64,000 bases of DNA from Tractidigestivibacter sp050946515 (GCF_050946515.1 NZ_JBMNUX010000011.1:1-64000); one strand, 5' to 3'; positions 10,510-19,611 are shown, numbered from the stretch's first letter. Program-made: numbers and translations. The notes: generated from the sequence alone by a model not told the origin.

Positions 10510-11493
10510 CTATTTGTTCATCAGACCTTCTGGGTCAATCTTGTCCTGCACGCGCTTGAGCGTGCGACGCAGCAGCCTCGAGACCTGGACCTGCGAAATC
10601 CCAAGCTTCTTGGCAATCTCGACCTGCGTGAGACCGTCCACGAAGCGCATGCGGATGACCTGCTTCTCGCGGGGAGAGAAGTCGCGGATCGCATCCTCGA
10701 GCACGATGCGGTCGTCGGACGTCGCAAGCGCCTCGTCCTCGGTGACGTAGTGATCGATCACGGACGGCGCATCGTCGTCGTCAGAGGACGACCCGCCCTC
10801 AAGAGGTACGGAGCTATAGGCGCTCGACGACTCCATCGCCTCAAGCACCTCGTCCACGCTCGTCCCCACGCGCTGAGCAATCTCCTCGACTGAGGGGCTG
10901 CGCTGCAGCTCGTTTGTGAGCTCGTCGTTTGCCTGGTTCACCTTCGCAGAGAGCTCCTGCAGGCGACGGGGCACGCGCACCGACCACCCCTTGTCGCGGA
11001 AATGGCGCTTGATCTCGCCCATGATGGTTGGCGTTGCGTAAGTCGTGAACTCAAGGCCGCGGTCGGGGTCAAAGCGATCAATTGCCTTGATGAGACCAAT
11101 CGTGCCTACTTGGATAAGATCGTCCAGCGGTTCGCCACGGTTTTTGAATTTGGAGGCGAGGAAGCGCACCAGGTTAAGGTGGCTCACGATCAGCTGATCG
11201 CGTACCTCGGGGTCTCCTGTGGCCTTGTACTGCTCAAAGAGCCTGCACGTGCGCTCCTTGTCCCATGCGTTCTTGCCCTTGGGAGTCCGGCGCAGCGAGC
11301 GGCGGCGCGCACGTTCGGCACGCTCCTCCTCGCGCTTCTTGGCCTCACCATCCAGGTTGGAAGCCTCGCCTGCAGCCTTGCCCTTCTCGGGCGTCTGGGC
11401 ATCCGAGACGTTGGCCACGTCCTCGTTTCCCGCGGTAATGGACTCGACCTTGGGGGCGTCTTGAGTATCTGTGGCGTTGCGAGAGTTAGGCAT
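10510..11493 (-). CDS. sigF: RNA polymerase sigma factor, SigB/SigF/SigG subfamily
   Basis: A 327-residue alternative sigma-70 factor. A polar N-terminal extension of about 80 residues precedes region 2 (LIVSHLNLVRFLA, DLIQVGTIGLIKAIDRFD, FTTYATPTIMGEIKRHFRDK), then region 3 (VRVPRRLQEL) and region 4 (the FSPREKQVIRMRF block with the helix-turn-helix TQVEIAKKLGISQVQVSRL). It lacks region 1.1, as expected for the stress/sporulation subfamily. The ATG at 11493 overlaps the RsbW-like gene by 8 nt, so the pair is coupled; an upstream GTG at 11502 is also possible. Transcribed with a DUF948 protein and the RsbW-like partner, suggesting envelope or general stress control. Confidence 0.88.
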   Translation of the reverse strand: MPNSRNATDTQDAPKVESITAGNEDVANVSDAQTPEKGKAAGEASNLDGEAKKREEERAERARRRSLRRTPKGKNAWDKERTCRLFEQYKATGDPEVRDQLIVSHLNLVRFLASKFKNRGEPLDDLIQVGTIGLIKAIDRFDPDRGLEFTTYATPTIMGEIKRHFRDKGWSVRVPRRLQELSAKVNQANDELTNELQRSPSVEEIAQRVGTSVDEVLEAMESSSAYSSVPLEGGSSSDDDDAPSVIDHYVTEDEALATSDDRIVLEDAIRDFSPREKQVIRMRFVDGLTQVEIAKKLGISQVQVSRLLRRTLKRVQDKIDPEGLMNK

Positions 11494-11875
11494 TCTCGGC
11501 ACCAATCTTCTTCGAGAGATGAAGGGTCATCCCATCGGGACCCAGAGAGTAGTCGTCGCAAACGGCGTCGAGAAGGACTTCGATCAGGTCAATGGGCTGC
11601 GGCTCGCCAGAGGCGTCGCTCGCCTCGTCGGGGTCCTCCTCGCCCAACGTGAAGTCCATGTCCATCTTGTCGGACGCGAGCTCAAAGGCGATGTCGCAGG
11701 TCTGGGGGCGCGTTGCGCACGCATAGACAAAGCCCTCCTCGGCAGCAATGCGGACATCTTCCACGTCGTCGACATTCATCCCGCAGCACACGGCCAGGTT
11801 GGCCGCCGTCATGCGCACGGTTCGCGCAAACTGCGCCTCGGGAGGTACGTTTAGGGTAACAGTTCGAGAAGTCAT
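11486..11875 (-). CDS. RsbW/SpoIIAB-like ATPase-fold protein (probable anti-sigma factor)
   Basis: A 129-residue GHKL-fold protein. The core helix VEDVRIAAEEGFVYA aligns with the N-box helix of RsbW/SpoIIAB, but the Mg-binding Asn is replaced (Tyr in GFVYA) and no DxGxG box is seen. The C-terminal strand block ending MTLHLSKKIG matches the family end. By family it would bind and hold the adjacent sigma factor; by residues it may do so without kinase activity. AAGGGCG precedes the ATG at 11875; another in-frame ATG at 11896 overlaps the upstream gene. No anti-anti-sigma (STAS) gene is in the cluster. Confidence 0.68.
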   Translation of the reverse strand: MTSRTVTLNVPPEAQFARTVRMTAANLAVCCGMNVDDVEDVRIAAEEGFVYACATRPQTCDIAFELASDKMDMDFTLGEEDPDEASDASGEPQPIDLIEVLLDAVCDDYSLGPDGMTLHLSKKIGAENA

Positions 11876-11885
11876 AGCCACGCCC

Positions 11886-12491
11886 TTACTCTGCATCGTT
11901 CGTCTCGGACGGCTTTGCTGCGTGCGCAGGCACGTAGTCTGCCTTGTCCTGAGCTGTTTCTGCAGGCTTTGAATCCTCGGCCGTAACGGTCGGATACGTT
12001 ACATACGCAACCCTCGGCTTCTCGGATTTCTCATCTGCCTTGTCGGCTTGATCGGCGGCAGCCCCGCCATCAGCAAGCTTTCCCTGAGAGGGAGCAGTGC
12101 GGCCTGTGAGCTTCGAGACCGCGCCGACGACGGCGCCGGCAGCGACGCTGGCCCCATGGCTGACAGATTCGGTAACGTTGGCGGCTGTCCCGGAGACAGT
12201 GGATACGTCACCCAGAATGTTGTTCAGGTTGTCAAGGCTCGCGTTTGCGTTGTCAACTGCGTCGAGGGCCTTGCCCATCAGGGGCTGCACCTGCTTGACG
12301 GCAGGATCGAGGTCGTCCGCCATTCCGTCGAACTTGTCGATGATCGGCTGAATCTGTTCGATGGCCTGGTTGGCGGAGTTGGTCACCTCCTCGACGGAAG
12401 CGCGCGTCTTGCGAATGGTGAGCGCAAGCTCAACCACGGCCCACACGGCCACTACGACGAGCACGACAAGAGCAATGTCAAGAGGACTCAT
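11886..12491 (-). CDS. DUF948-type membrane-anchored protein
   Basis: A 201-residue protein with one N-terminal transmembrane helix (about residues 4-24), a helical heptad-rich segment at about 30-110 of the DUF948 type, an Ala/Gly-rich stretch, and a disordered acidic/Lys tail. DUF948 proteins are often annotated as general stress proteins, which suits its place as first gene of the sigma-factor cluster. GGAAGGGA lies 6 nt before the ATG at 12491. Its stop is 10 nt from the RsbW-like start. No specific function is known. Confidence 0.75.
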   Translation of the reverse strand: MSPLDIALVVLVVVAVWAVVELALTIRKTRASVEEVTNSANQAIEQIQPIIDKFDGMADDLDPAVKQVQPLMGKALDAVDNANASLDNLNNILGDVSTVSGTAANVTESVSHGASVAAGAVVGAVSKLTGRTAPSQGKLADGGAAADQADKADEKSEKPRVAYVTYPTVTAEDSKPAETAQDKADYVPAHAAKPSETNDAE

Positions 12492-12639
12492 CCTATGTCC
12501 CTTCCTCTGCGCCCGCCAGGCTAAGCCAAGCGTTGACGCGCCATATGTACGAGCTCATTCTACCCATTTCGTTTCTCGGTCGTGCGGCCAGCCGTCAGAG
12601 GCGCGAGCGGGGCAAGTGCTCGGGCTCGGGGCGTCCGCA

Positions 12640-14418
12640 CTAGTCCAGCACGTTGCCAAACTGCATCTTGTAGTACTTCGCGTAGGTGCCGCCCCTGGCC
12701 ATGAGCTCGTCGTGAGTTCCGCGCTCCACCACGCGGCCGTTGTCGATGGTGGCAATCTCGTCGGCGCCCTTGATGGTGGAGAGGCGGTGCGCAATCACAA
12801 TGGTCGTGCGTCCGCGCGAGAGCTCGCCAAGCGACTCCTGCACGGCACGCTCGGACTCGTTGTCGAGCGCCGAGGTCGCCTCGTCCAAGATCAAGATCTT
12901 CGGGTTCTTGAGAAAGACGCGGGCAATGGCGATGCGCTGCTTCTGGCCTCCGGAGAGGCGCGTGCCGCGCTCCCCCACCTGGGTCTCGTAGCCATCGGGC
13001 AGCTCTTCGACAAACTCTGCGATGTTCGCGCGCTCAGCGGCGGCACGAATCTCGTCTGCCGTGGCGTCGGGGCGGCCGTAGGCGATGTTCTCGGCGATGG
13101 TCCCATCAAAAAGGTAAACGTCCTGCTGCACGAGGCCGACTGCCTCTCGCAGGCTCTTCTGCGTGACCGAGCGCACGTCCTGGCCATCGATCGTGATTGC
13201 GCCGGAGTCAACGTCGTAGAAGCGCGGGAGAAGCGAGCAGGTCGTCGACTTGCCTCCCCCGGATGGCCCCACGAGCGCAATCGTCTCGCCGGGACGAATG
13301 TCCAAGTTGAGGCCGTGGATGACCTCGCCGTCCTCGCTGTTGTACGAAAAGTGCACGTCACGATAGCTGACGGCTCCCTCGGTCACGCGGATGGGCTTGG
13401 AGCCTGGCGCGTCTTTGATGTCGGGCTGCGCGTCGAGCATCTCCTGGAAGCGGCGGAAGCCCGCGATGGCCTTCTGGAAGGTCTCGGTGAAGTTGAGGAT
13501 GTTCTCGATGGGGGTCGTGAAAAGCGAGATGTAGAGCGCGAAGGTCGCAAGGTCGACCGCCTGCATCTGGCCCTGCGCGATGAGCCAGCCTCCTAGGCAG
13601 ACAATCACCGTGTAGAGGATGCCCATGAGCGCCGCGATGCCCGCCTGGTAGCGGCCCATCGCGTGGTACATCCGCACCTTGGAGTTGAGGTAGGCATCGT
13701 TGCTGGTGCGGAACTTGTCGCGCTCGAGGTCCTCCGCCGCGAAGCTCTTGACCACGCGGGCGCCGGCGAGGCTGTCCTCAAGGCGAGAGTTGACGCCCGA
13801 GATGCGCACGCGATTCTCGCGAAACACTGCGCGCATGCGCAGGTTTGCCCACAGGTTGTAGGCGATGAGCACCGCGAGGACGATTGCCATGCAAATCGTG
13901 AGCTGGGCATTTATCGATCCCAGGATCACAAACGACCCGATGATCTCGACAAGGCCGATCAAGATGAACTCGGGACCGTGGTGCGCCGCCTCGGAGATGT
14001 CAAAGAGGTCGTTTACCAGGCGGCTCATGAGGTCGCCCGACTTGTTGCGGTCAAAGAACGAGAAGCTCATGCGCTCGTAGGCGTCAAAGAGGTCCTCGCG
14101 CATGCGGCTTTCCATGCGCGCGCCCATCACGTGGCCCCAGAAGCAGACGAAGTAGCGGCAGCCAAAGCGGACGGCGTACATCACGACAAGCCCAATCGTG
14201 AGGTAGCCCAGAGCGTCCATGATCGCATTGGCGCCCTGCGTGAAGAGCCCGTTGGTAAGCGTTCGGAGGATGCGAGGAAATGCCAGATCGATAAGGGCCA
14301 CCACCGTCGCGCAGATAATGTCTGCAACAAAGATATGGACCTGGCCCTTGTAGTAGGCGAGAAACTTCTTGAAGAGGCTCCAGCCGCTCCTGCGCCCTTC
14401 GGTCTTCGCTTGGGACAT
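12640..14418 (-). CDS. ABC exporter, fused permease/ATPase (MsbA/MdlB type)
   Basis: A 592-residue half-transporter with an N-terminal six-helix membrane domain (about 20-320) and a C-terminal ATPase domain (about 345-590). Walker A is GPSGGGKST, the Q-loop is in GLVQQDVYLF, the signature is LSGGQ, Walker B is ILILDEATSALD, and the switch His is in IAHRLSTI. It probably works as a homodimer exporting lipids, peptides or drugs; the substrate is not readable. GAGGTTGAG precedes the ATG at 14418. It stands alone, with a terminator-like hairpin upstream and a 148-nt featureless gap downstream. Confidence 0.93.
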   Translation of the reverse strand: MSQAKTEGRRSGWSLFKKFLAYYKGQVHIFVADIICATVVALIDLAFPRILRTLTNGLFTQGANAIMDALGYLTIGLVVMYAVRFGCRYFVCFWGHVMGARMESRMREDLFDAYERMSFSFFDRNKSGDLMSRLVNDLFDISEAAHHGPEFILIGLVEIIGSFVILGSINAQLTICMAIVLAVLIAYNLWANLRMRAVFRENRVRISGVNSRLEDSLAGARVVKSFAAEDLERDKFRTSNDAYLNSKVRMYHAMGRYQAGIAALMGILYTVIVCLGGWLIAQGQMQAVDLATFALYISLFTTPIENILNFTETFQKAIAGFRRFQEMLDAQPDIKDAPGSKPIRVTEGAVSYRDVHFSYNSEDGEVIHGLNLDIRPGETIALVGPSGGGKSTTCSLLPRFYDVDSGAITIDGQDVRSVTQKSLREAVGLVQQDVYLFDGTIAENIAYGRPDATADEIRAAAERANIAEFVEELPDGYETQVGERGTRLSGGQKQRIAIARVFLKNPKILILDEATSALDNESERAVQESLGELSRGRTTIVIAHRLSTIKGADEIATIDNGRVVERGTHDELMARGGTYAKYYKMQFGNVLD

Positions 14419-14532
14419 AGACTCAACCTCGCTGCCGTGCTCGACGTCAAAAAACGAACGCTAGGATAGCCGAACGCGACCCCACCCCCGCGCGCATCAC
14501 GCACGTTCCACATCATGGCGCTCGACAGAGAA

Positions 14533-14565
14533 GCGGGGACCGAGCATACCGCGCTCGGCCCCCGC
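14533..14565 (-). terminator. GC-rich hairpin after the first GH3 gene
   Basis: Stem GCGGGG..CGAGC / GCTCGG..CCCGC with a 7-nt loop and one mismatch, followed by TTCTCTG on the minus strand. It lies 73 nt past the GH3 stop and probably separates it from the ABC exporter gene. Confidence 0.5.
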
Positions 14566-14637
14566 CCCGCTAGCCCTCGGCAATACCTGATAAAGGGAGG
14601 AAAGGGGAACTGCTTCAGGCTTGCATGAGGGCAAGTC

Positions 14638-17115
14638 CTACTCGTCTGCCTTGACCTCGGCCTCTGGCTGGGTCAGCGGAGAGGCCTTGTAGGTCTTGGT
14701 GCGGTCGTCGTCAATCACGCCCGACCAGTTCATGCCGAACGCGAAGTCGTAGGTGTTGCCGTCAGAGTCGGTGTAGCACTCCATGTCACGCGGCACGTCC
14801 TCGTCCTGGGTGAAGACGGTCTCCATGTTGGCGGGCATCTGGAACGGCGAGAGCCCGGAGGGCTCTACCTGACCAGTGATGACGCTGAGGTAGGCGTCGT
14901 CGCTCAGTCCGTTCATCCCCATGCCCCAGCCCATCAGAATCACGTCTGCCGCAGGCTCGATCTCGGAGAAGACCATCGGGTTCGAAGCGGCCACGATGAG
15001 AATGAGCTTGGCGTCCTCGGGCAGCTTGCTCTTGATGTCGAGCACGAGGTCAAGGTCGCTTTCGTTGGTGGCGTAGGTAGACTTCCCATAGACGGAGCGG
15101 TTCTCGTAGACGCCGAACTCGTCGGTCGGGTTCAGCGACTCCTGGCGCACGTAGTCGCCATCGGCCGTAAACGGGCGGTACTGCAAGGTGATTGGATAGT
15201 AGACCGCAGGCTCAACCTCGGTAGATGCGCCAGGCATCGTAAAGAACTGCGGGCCGCCCGTCACGCCGCCGTACGCGTCCTGCGGGTTCTGGACCCTAAT
15301 GACTGCGTACTTCACATCGACCAGATCCTCCGCCGTGAGCCGGGTGATGTCTGCCTCGGTTGGCGTAGGGTTGCCGGAATCGTCAGGGTCCCCAGTGAAG
15401 GTGTCGGCGACGGTGTCGGTGACGACCTCGTCGAAGTAGGAAGCGAGCGTTTCCTCGTCGCCGATTGAATAGCCAACCGTGGCCGTCGCCGCCATGCCCG
15501 GCATCATCATGCCCATGCCGCTCGAGAGAACCTGCGGAACGTAGACCTTGCCCTTGATGCCGTCCTGGGAGATGACGTTGCCGGAGTTCTTCATCATGAC
15601 GACGCACTTCTCGTTGGCCTCTTTACCAAACGCTGCCGCCGTCTCGTTCTCAAGAATCTCCTTGCAGGCGGAGCGATCGGAATAGGGCTGGTCAAAGAGG
15701 TCAAGCTCGGCCATCACCTTGAAGGTGCGACGAGCATGCTCGCGGTAGATGGAAAGCGCCTCGTCTTCGCCCTTCTCCTCCACGATCATGTTGTAGGCCG
15801 ACTCGGCCACGTCGGGCTGGAAGGTTCCGCCATGCTGGTCGATGCTGTTCTCCATGAGCTTGGTCATGCGCTCTTCGACCGTGAGGTCCTTCACGCCATG
15901 GTCGGCATTCTCGAGGATCATCCAGTCGGTCGTTATGAGGCCGTCCCAGCCGGCGTTGCGAAGGATCGAGATGTTGTGCGCGGAGTAGGACGAGCCGACG
16001 TGCTCGCCAAGGCTGTCGTCATTGGGGTCATAGGCGATGCCATAGCAAGGCATGATGGCTGCCACCTGCTCGGTCTTGGAGTCAAGGTGCATTCCGCCAT
16101 CGAGGAACGGCACCAGATGCGCATTGAAGTTGGAGCCGGGGAAGACGTTCCACTTGCCCGAGTCTTGGTGGTCGTTGCGCCCGCCTTCGGGGCAGCCCTC
16201 CCCTACGTAGTGCTTCAGCATGACGGCGCAGGACTGGTCGCCCCAGCCTTGGTCGTCCGTGGCGTCGTCATCGCCCCAGGTGGACTGCATGCCGCCGCCA
16301 TACGCTTGGGCAAAGTCGCGGTTTAGGGCAGGGTCTTCGGAAACGGAGCCCGCCAGGCGCACGCCAATAGGGTTGGAGTACACGTCCACCTGAGGTCCCA
16401 GCTCGCAGCGGACGCCAGCCGCGCGCCATGCGCGAGCCTGCCACATGCCCGCCTTGCGCCAGAGGTCCTTGTCCATGGCGGCCGCAAGACCGACGGAGTC
16501 GGGAACGTCGAAGAAGGGGGACGGGTCGCAGTAGTTCAGGTACGGGATGCCGAGCTCGCTCTTCTCGCAAGTTTCCTGCACGGTGTTGATCCACGCAACG
16601 TCAGACGCATAGGTATCGAGCGTCGTCTGTAGGCGAGAGACTCCCGAACGAGAGCCTTGCTCGATGTAGTCCATGGACTCGGTGTCGGTAGTGACCTGGG
16701 ACGACTGCGTTCCCCCAGCAAACACCAGAGAATAGAGGTCGTCTGCTTCGAGCGACTCCGCAAGCGCCCGAGCGCGGTCGTCGGCACTCTGGCGCCAGTC
16801 CTCCCAGAGCTCCAGCTTTCCGTCGCCGTTCATGTCACGGAAGGCGTAGCCGTCCACCTGGATGACCTTCGCGGTGTCCATCACGCCGATCGTGGCGCCG
16901 CCGTCCTGGGTGTAACGGGTCCAGCCATCGCGGGTCTCCTCGCTCGCCCACTTGGCCTCGACGTCGTCGCCATCGGGGTCGATGGGGTAGCTGTCGGCTG
17001 CCGGCGCCGACGCGGCGTCATTTGCAGCAGACCCTCCCGTCGAGCAGCCGGCGAGGCCCATGAGGCCCGCCGTCAGAGCGGAAGCAGCCAGGAAGTTCCT
17101 ACGGGTAATGCTCAT
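14638..17115 (-). CDS. Glycoside hydrolase family 3, Tat-exported lipoprotein (GH3-1)
   Basis: An 825-residue secreted beta-glycosidase. The N-terminus has a twin-arginine signal (TRRNFL) joined to a lipobox (LAGC), so the enzyme is folded before export and lipid-anchored outside. Next comes an EF-hand-like calcium loop (DMNGDGKLELWED), then the TIM-barrel GH3 N-domain with the KH motif (LKHYVGEG) and the nucleophile Asp at about residue 397 (ITTDW), and then the GH3 C-domain. The preferred ATG at 17115 has GGGAGGAG upstream; an in-frame start at 17172 would bury the signal. It is about half identical by eye to the second GH3 (20002-22431). Substrate probably beta-glucosides or xylosides; not determinable. 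An array of five hairpins lies in its leader. Confidence 0.92.
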   Translation of the reverse strand: MSITRRNFLAASALTAGLMGLAGCSTGGSAANDAASAPAADSYPIDPDGDDVEAKWASEETRDGWTRYTQDGGATIGVMDTAKVIQVDGYAFRDMNGDGKLELWEDWRQSADDRARALAESLEADDLYSLVFAGGTQSSQVTTDTESMDYIEQGSRSGVSRLQTTLDTYASDVAWINTVQETCEKSELGIPYLNYCDPSPFFDVPDSVGLAAAMDKDLWRKAGMWQARAWRAAGVRCELGPQVDVYSNPIGVRLAGSVSEDPALNRDFAQAYGGGMQSTWGDDDATDDQGWGDQSCAVMLKHYVGEGCPEGGRNDHQDSGKWNVFPGSNFNAHLVPFLDGGMHLDSKTEQVAAIMPCYGIAYDPNDDSLGEHVGSSYSAHNISILRNAGWDGLITTDWMILENADHGVKDLTVEERMTKLMENSIDQHGGTFQPDVAESAYNMIVEEKGEDEALSIYREHARRTFKVMAELDLFDQPYSDRSACKEILENETAAAFGKEANEKCVVMMKNSGNVISQDGIKGKVYVPQVLSSGMGMMMPGMAATATVGYSIGDEETLASYFDEVVTDTVADTFTGDPDDSGNPTPTEADITRLTAEDLVDVKYAVIRVQNPQDAYGGVTGGPQFFTMPGASTEVEPAVYYPITLQYRPFTADGDYVRQESLNPTDEFGVYENRSVYGKSTYATNESDLDLVLDIKSKLPEDAKLILIVAASNPMVFSEIEPAADVILMGWGMGMNGLSDDAYLSVITGQVEPSGLSPFQMPANMETVFTQDEDVPRDMECYTDSDGNTYDFAFGMNWSGVIDDDRTKTYKASPLTQPEAEVKADE

Positions 17116-17183
17116 AGTGGTTTCTCCTCCCACGCCTTTTTGTCTTGAGGACTCATCCCAGGCCTCAGACATGCAACAATCCC

Positions 17184-17357
17184 AGGGGTCTTCCCAAACC
17201 CCTGCTTGCTAAAATCTGTCAGGGGCTTCCCAGGCCCCATCAGGCAAAGAGTCAACAGCGGGCTTCCCGGGCCCCTGCCGTGCGCACGCGTTGTCTAGGC
17301 AGCGGGCTTCCCGGGCCCCTGCCAGAAAAATCTGCCGAAGGGTCTTCCCAAACCCTT
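17184..17357 (-). repeat. Five tandem stem-loops upstream of GH3-1
   Basis: Five hairpins at 17184-17203, 17221-17240, 17256-17277, 17300-17321 and 17338-17357, with centres about 37, 37, 44 and 37 nt apart. Read on the minus strand, each has a loop containing TGGGAA or CGGGAA, closed by a 5-6 bp stem. Stems change in a compensating way: GGGT/ACCC in the outer two, GGGC/GCCC in the middle three. Linkers share an AAATCTG motif. The array would lie in the leader of the GH3-1 mRNA, or in the tail of the small lipoprotein mRNA if its terminator is read through. Confidence 0.8.
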
Positions 17358-17427
17358 TCAGCTATGCGCGTTATTCCAAGATTTGCGCGCCAACGCTTTG
17401 GCGCTGAAGTACAGGCAAGAACTCCAA

Positions 17428-17447
17428 GGGGGCGCTTACGCGCCCCC
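17428..17447 (-). terminator. Terminator after the small lipoprotein gene
   Basis: Perfect GGGGGCGC / GCGCCCCC stem with a 4-nt TTAC loop, 10 nt past the stop codon, followed by TTGGAGTTCTTG on the minus strand. Confidence 0.65.
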
Positions 17448-17456
17448 ACAGCTGGT

Positions 17457-17951
17457 CTAGCCGTAGAAATCGAAGTCGATGGTGTCGAAGTCGGAGATGC
17501 CGAAGTCAGCGGCGTTGCCCTCAAGAGTTGCCTTGTCGACAACGGTGAGCGTGATGTCCTTGTCGGTGAGGTGCAGCGTCAGCTCGTCCTCGGTGCCCTC
17601 CCAGGTGCCGGTGTCGGTGAGCAGATCAGCATGCGCCTCGAGCGGCGTGACCTCGCAAGTGCCGTCCTCGTTGATGATCACGTCGAGCATCTGCTCGGTG
17701 CCGCCGGCGGTGCCATAGACGGTCTGTCCGGTGATCTCGACGGAGCCGCGCCACTGACCAACGTAGAAGGCGTTGGCGTCGAAGTCGGAGCTGCTCGTTG
17801 AGCTGGAGCTGTCGGAGGTTGTAGTCGTCGTGGTGGCAGACGAGCTGGACGAGGTGTCCGTCGACGTGCTGGAGCTCGAGCCGCCGCACCCAACGAGCGG
17901 CATGGCAAGCGTCGCAGCAAGAAGGCCGGCTACTATTGCTGACTTCTTCAT
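17457..17951 (-). CDS. Small secreted lipoprotein, Ser/Thr-rich linker
   Basis: A 164-residue protein with a Sec lipoprotein signal (MKKSAIVAGLL...) and lipobox LVGC, then a Ser/Thr linker of about 35 residues and a C-terminal domain of about 105 residues rich in beta strands (FYVGQWRGSVEI, DELTLHLTDKDITLTV). The domain pattern, with a GxWxG start and paired EGTxDELTL-like strands, resembles small extracellular calycin-like lipoproteins common in Coriobacteriia, but I cannot name a family. GGAAGGGG precedes the ATG at 17951. It lies just upstream of the hairpin array and GH3-1 in the same direction; a link to the GH3 is only suggested by position. Confidence 0.8.
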   Translation of the reverse strand: MKKSAIVAGLLAATLAMPLVGCGGSSSSTSTDTSSSSSATTTTTTSDSSSSTSSSDFDANAFYVGQWRGSVEITGQTVYGTAGGTEQMLDVIINEDGTCEVTPLEAHADLLTDTGTWEGTEDELTLHLTDKDITLTVVDKATLEGNAADFGISDFDTIDFDFYG

Positions 17952-18186
17952 ATGAGAATCCCCTTCCCTCAAGCATTGGCGTGGTCTTGCACCACGTTTA
18001 TCAAGACTCATTACAATCTGAAAGAGGATTTTGAAGGCGAAATTGTACTAACCTGTCGCTTTTGCGTCGTGACTTGCAGGGGTCACGGGGCATGTGACTT
18101 CTGAGGTCGGCGGCAAATAAATGCGGCGACAGACGTAAGCTTGCCGCCGCCAGCTCTGCCGGCCAACATCGCCTGCAGCTGAGCCG

Positions 18187-19611
18187 CTAGTTCTTCTCGT
18201 TGGGATTCGTGGCTCCGCTTTCGGGGCTTGCGGGCGGCTCTGAATTGGAGTCCTGCTTGGAGGCGGGATCCTTTTGGGCGCGGGTGTCGTCTACGTCCCA
18301 GCGCTCGCGACCCCGGGCCTCAATGCGCCACGCCTCCCAGCCACGTCCGCTAGGATGGTAAAAGCAACCGCGCTCAAGCCCCTCGGGCAGGTAGCGCTGA
18401 TCGACCCATCCCTCGTCGTAGTTGTGCGGATAGAGGTAGGGGCCATACTCGTCGGAGCCGGGACGATGACGGTCGCGCAAGTAGTTGGGCACTTCTCGGC
18501 GTGGTCCTTCGCGGACCTCCTTGAGCGCAGCGTCAATCCCTGCCTCGGCGGCATTCGATTTCGGGGCAAGCGCAATGTAGGTTGCAGCCTGTGCCAAGTT
18601 GATGCGGCATTCGGGCATGCCAATGACCTCGGTCGCCTTAAACGCTGCGGCAGCCACAAGGATTGCCTGAGGATCTGCGTTGCCGACGTCCTCCGAAGCG
18701 CAAATCAAGATACGGCGGGCAATGAACTTTGGGTCCTCCCCTGCGTCGAGCATGCGCGCAAGCCAGTAGAGCACCGCGTCGGGATCGCTGCCGCGCATGG
18801 ACTTGATGAACGCAGAGATGATGTCGTAGTGCATGTCGCCAGCCTTGTCATAGGAAAGGCCGTGGCGAGGGTTTGCCTCGAGCACGTGGCTGCGCGTGAT
18901 GGCAATCGGCTCTTCCGCGCTTGCGGTGCCGGCGGGAGCGGCCATTTGGCTTGCGAGCTCCAAAGACGTCAGCGCCGCGCGACCGTCGCCACCCGCAAGG
19001 GTGACGATCTCGTCGAGCGCATCGTCGTCAAGCGTAAAGGCTCCCCCAAGCCCGTTTTCGTCGGTAAGCGCGCGCGTCACCAGCGTGCGAATGGAGTCGT
19101 CGTCCAGCGGCTCGAGCTCCACGACGCGGGAACGGGAGATGAGCGCCGAGTTAACCTCAAAGTAGGGGTTCTCGGTGGTGGCGCCGATCAGCACGACCGT
19201 GCGATCCTCGACGGCATGGAGCAGCGCGTCTTGCTGGCTGCGGCTGAAGCGGTGAATCTCGTCCACGAACAGAATCGTGCGCTGACCCAGCGAAAGCAGG
19301 CGGCTTTCTGCCGCACTGATTTCGCGACGCAAGTCCTTGACCGTGCCTGTAACAGCGGAGACCTCAACGAACTCGGCGTGCGTCGTGTGAGCGATGATGC
19401 GCGCGAGCGTGGTCTTCCCCGTACCGGCAGGACCATAAAGAATGACCGACGAAAGCGTATCGTGCTCGATGGCCGTGCGCAGCCAGCTGCCAGGACCAAC
19501 GGCCTTGGTCTGTCCGACGTATCCATCGAGCGTCTGGGGGCGCATTCGCGCGGCGAGTGGCGCATATTTCGAGCGCTTTTGACGCTCGGCATCTGAAAAC
19601 AAGGTATCCAT
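18187..19611 (-). CDS. rarA: Replication-associated recombination protein A (RarA/MgsA)
   Basis: A 474-residue AAA+ ATPase acting on stalled replication forks. Walker A is GPAGTGKTT (about residue 55), Walker B/DExx is FVDEIHRF, sensor 1 is IGATTENP, and the C-terminal tetramerisation region has the family blocks KSMRGSDPDAVLYWLARM and YLYPHNY. The C-terminal 60 residues form a charged disordered tail. The ATG at 19611 gives the usual MDTLF-type start; the longer open frame upstream has no family match. The ribosome site is weak (CAGGGC). Confidence 0.93.
   Translation of the reverse strand: MDTLFSDAERQKRSKYAPLAARMRPQTLDGYVGQTKAVGPGSWLRTAIEHDTLSSVILYGPAGTGKTTLARIIAHTTHAEFVEVSAVTGTVKDLRREISAAESRLLSLGQRTILFVDEIHRFSRSQQDALLHAVEDRTVVLIGATTENPYFEVNSALISRSRVVELEPLDDDSIRTLVTRALTDENGLGGAFTLDDDALDEIVTLAGGDGRAALTSLELASQMAAPAGTASAEEPIAITRSHVLEANPRHGLSYDKAGDMHYDIISAFIKSMRGSDPDAVLYWLARMLDAGEDPKFIARRILICASEDVGNADPQAILVAAAAFKATEVIGMPECRINLAQAATYIALAPKSNAAEAGIDAALKEVREGPRREVPNYLRDRHRPGSDEYGPYLYPHNYDEGWVDQRYLPEGLERGCFYHPSGRGWEAWRIEARGRERWDVDDTRAQKDPASKQDSNSEPPASPESGATNPNEKN

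Noticed and set aside
16790..16850. Dockerin, and hence a cellulosome, in the GH3 lipoproteins
   Set aside because: Only one EF-hand-like loop is present near the N-terminus; a dockerin needs a duplicated motif, and these enzymes carry lipid anchors.
17184..17357. Proof of a CsrA-type RNA-binding site array
   Set aside because: The loops contain GGA, but no CsrA gene is visible and the flanking consensus differs; kept only as an analogy.
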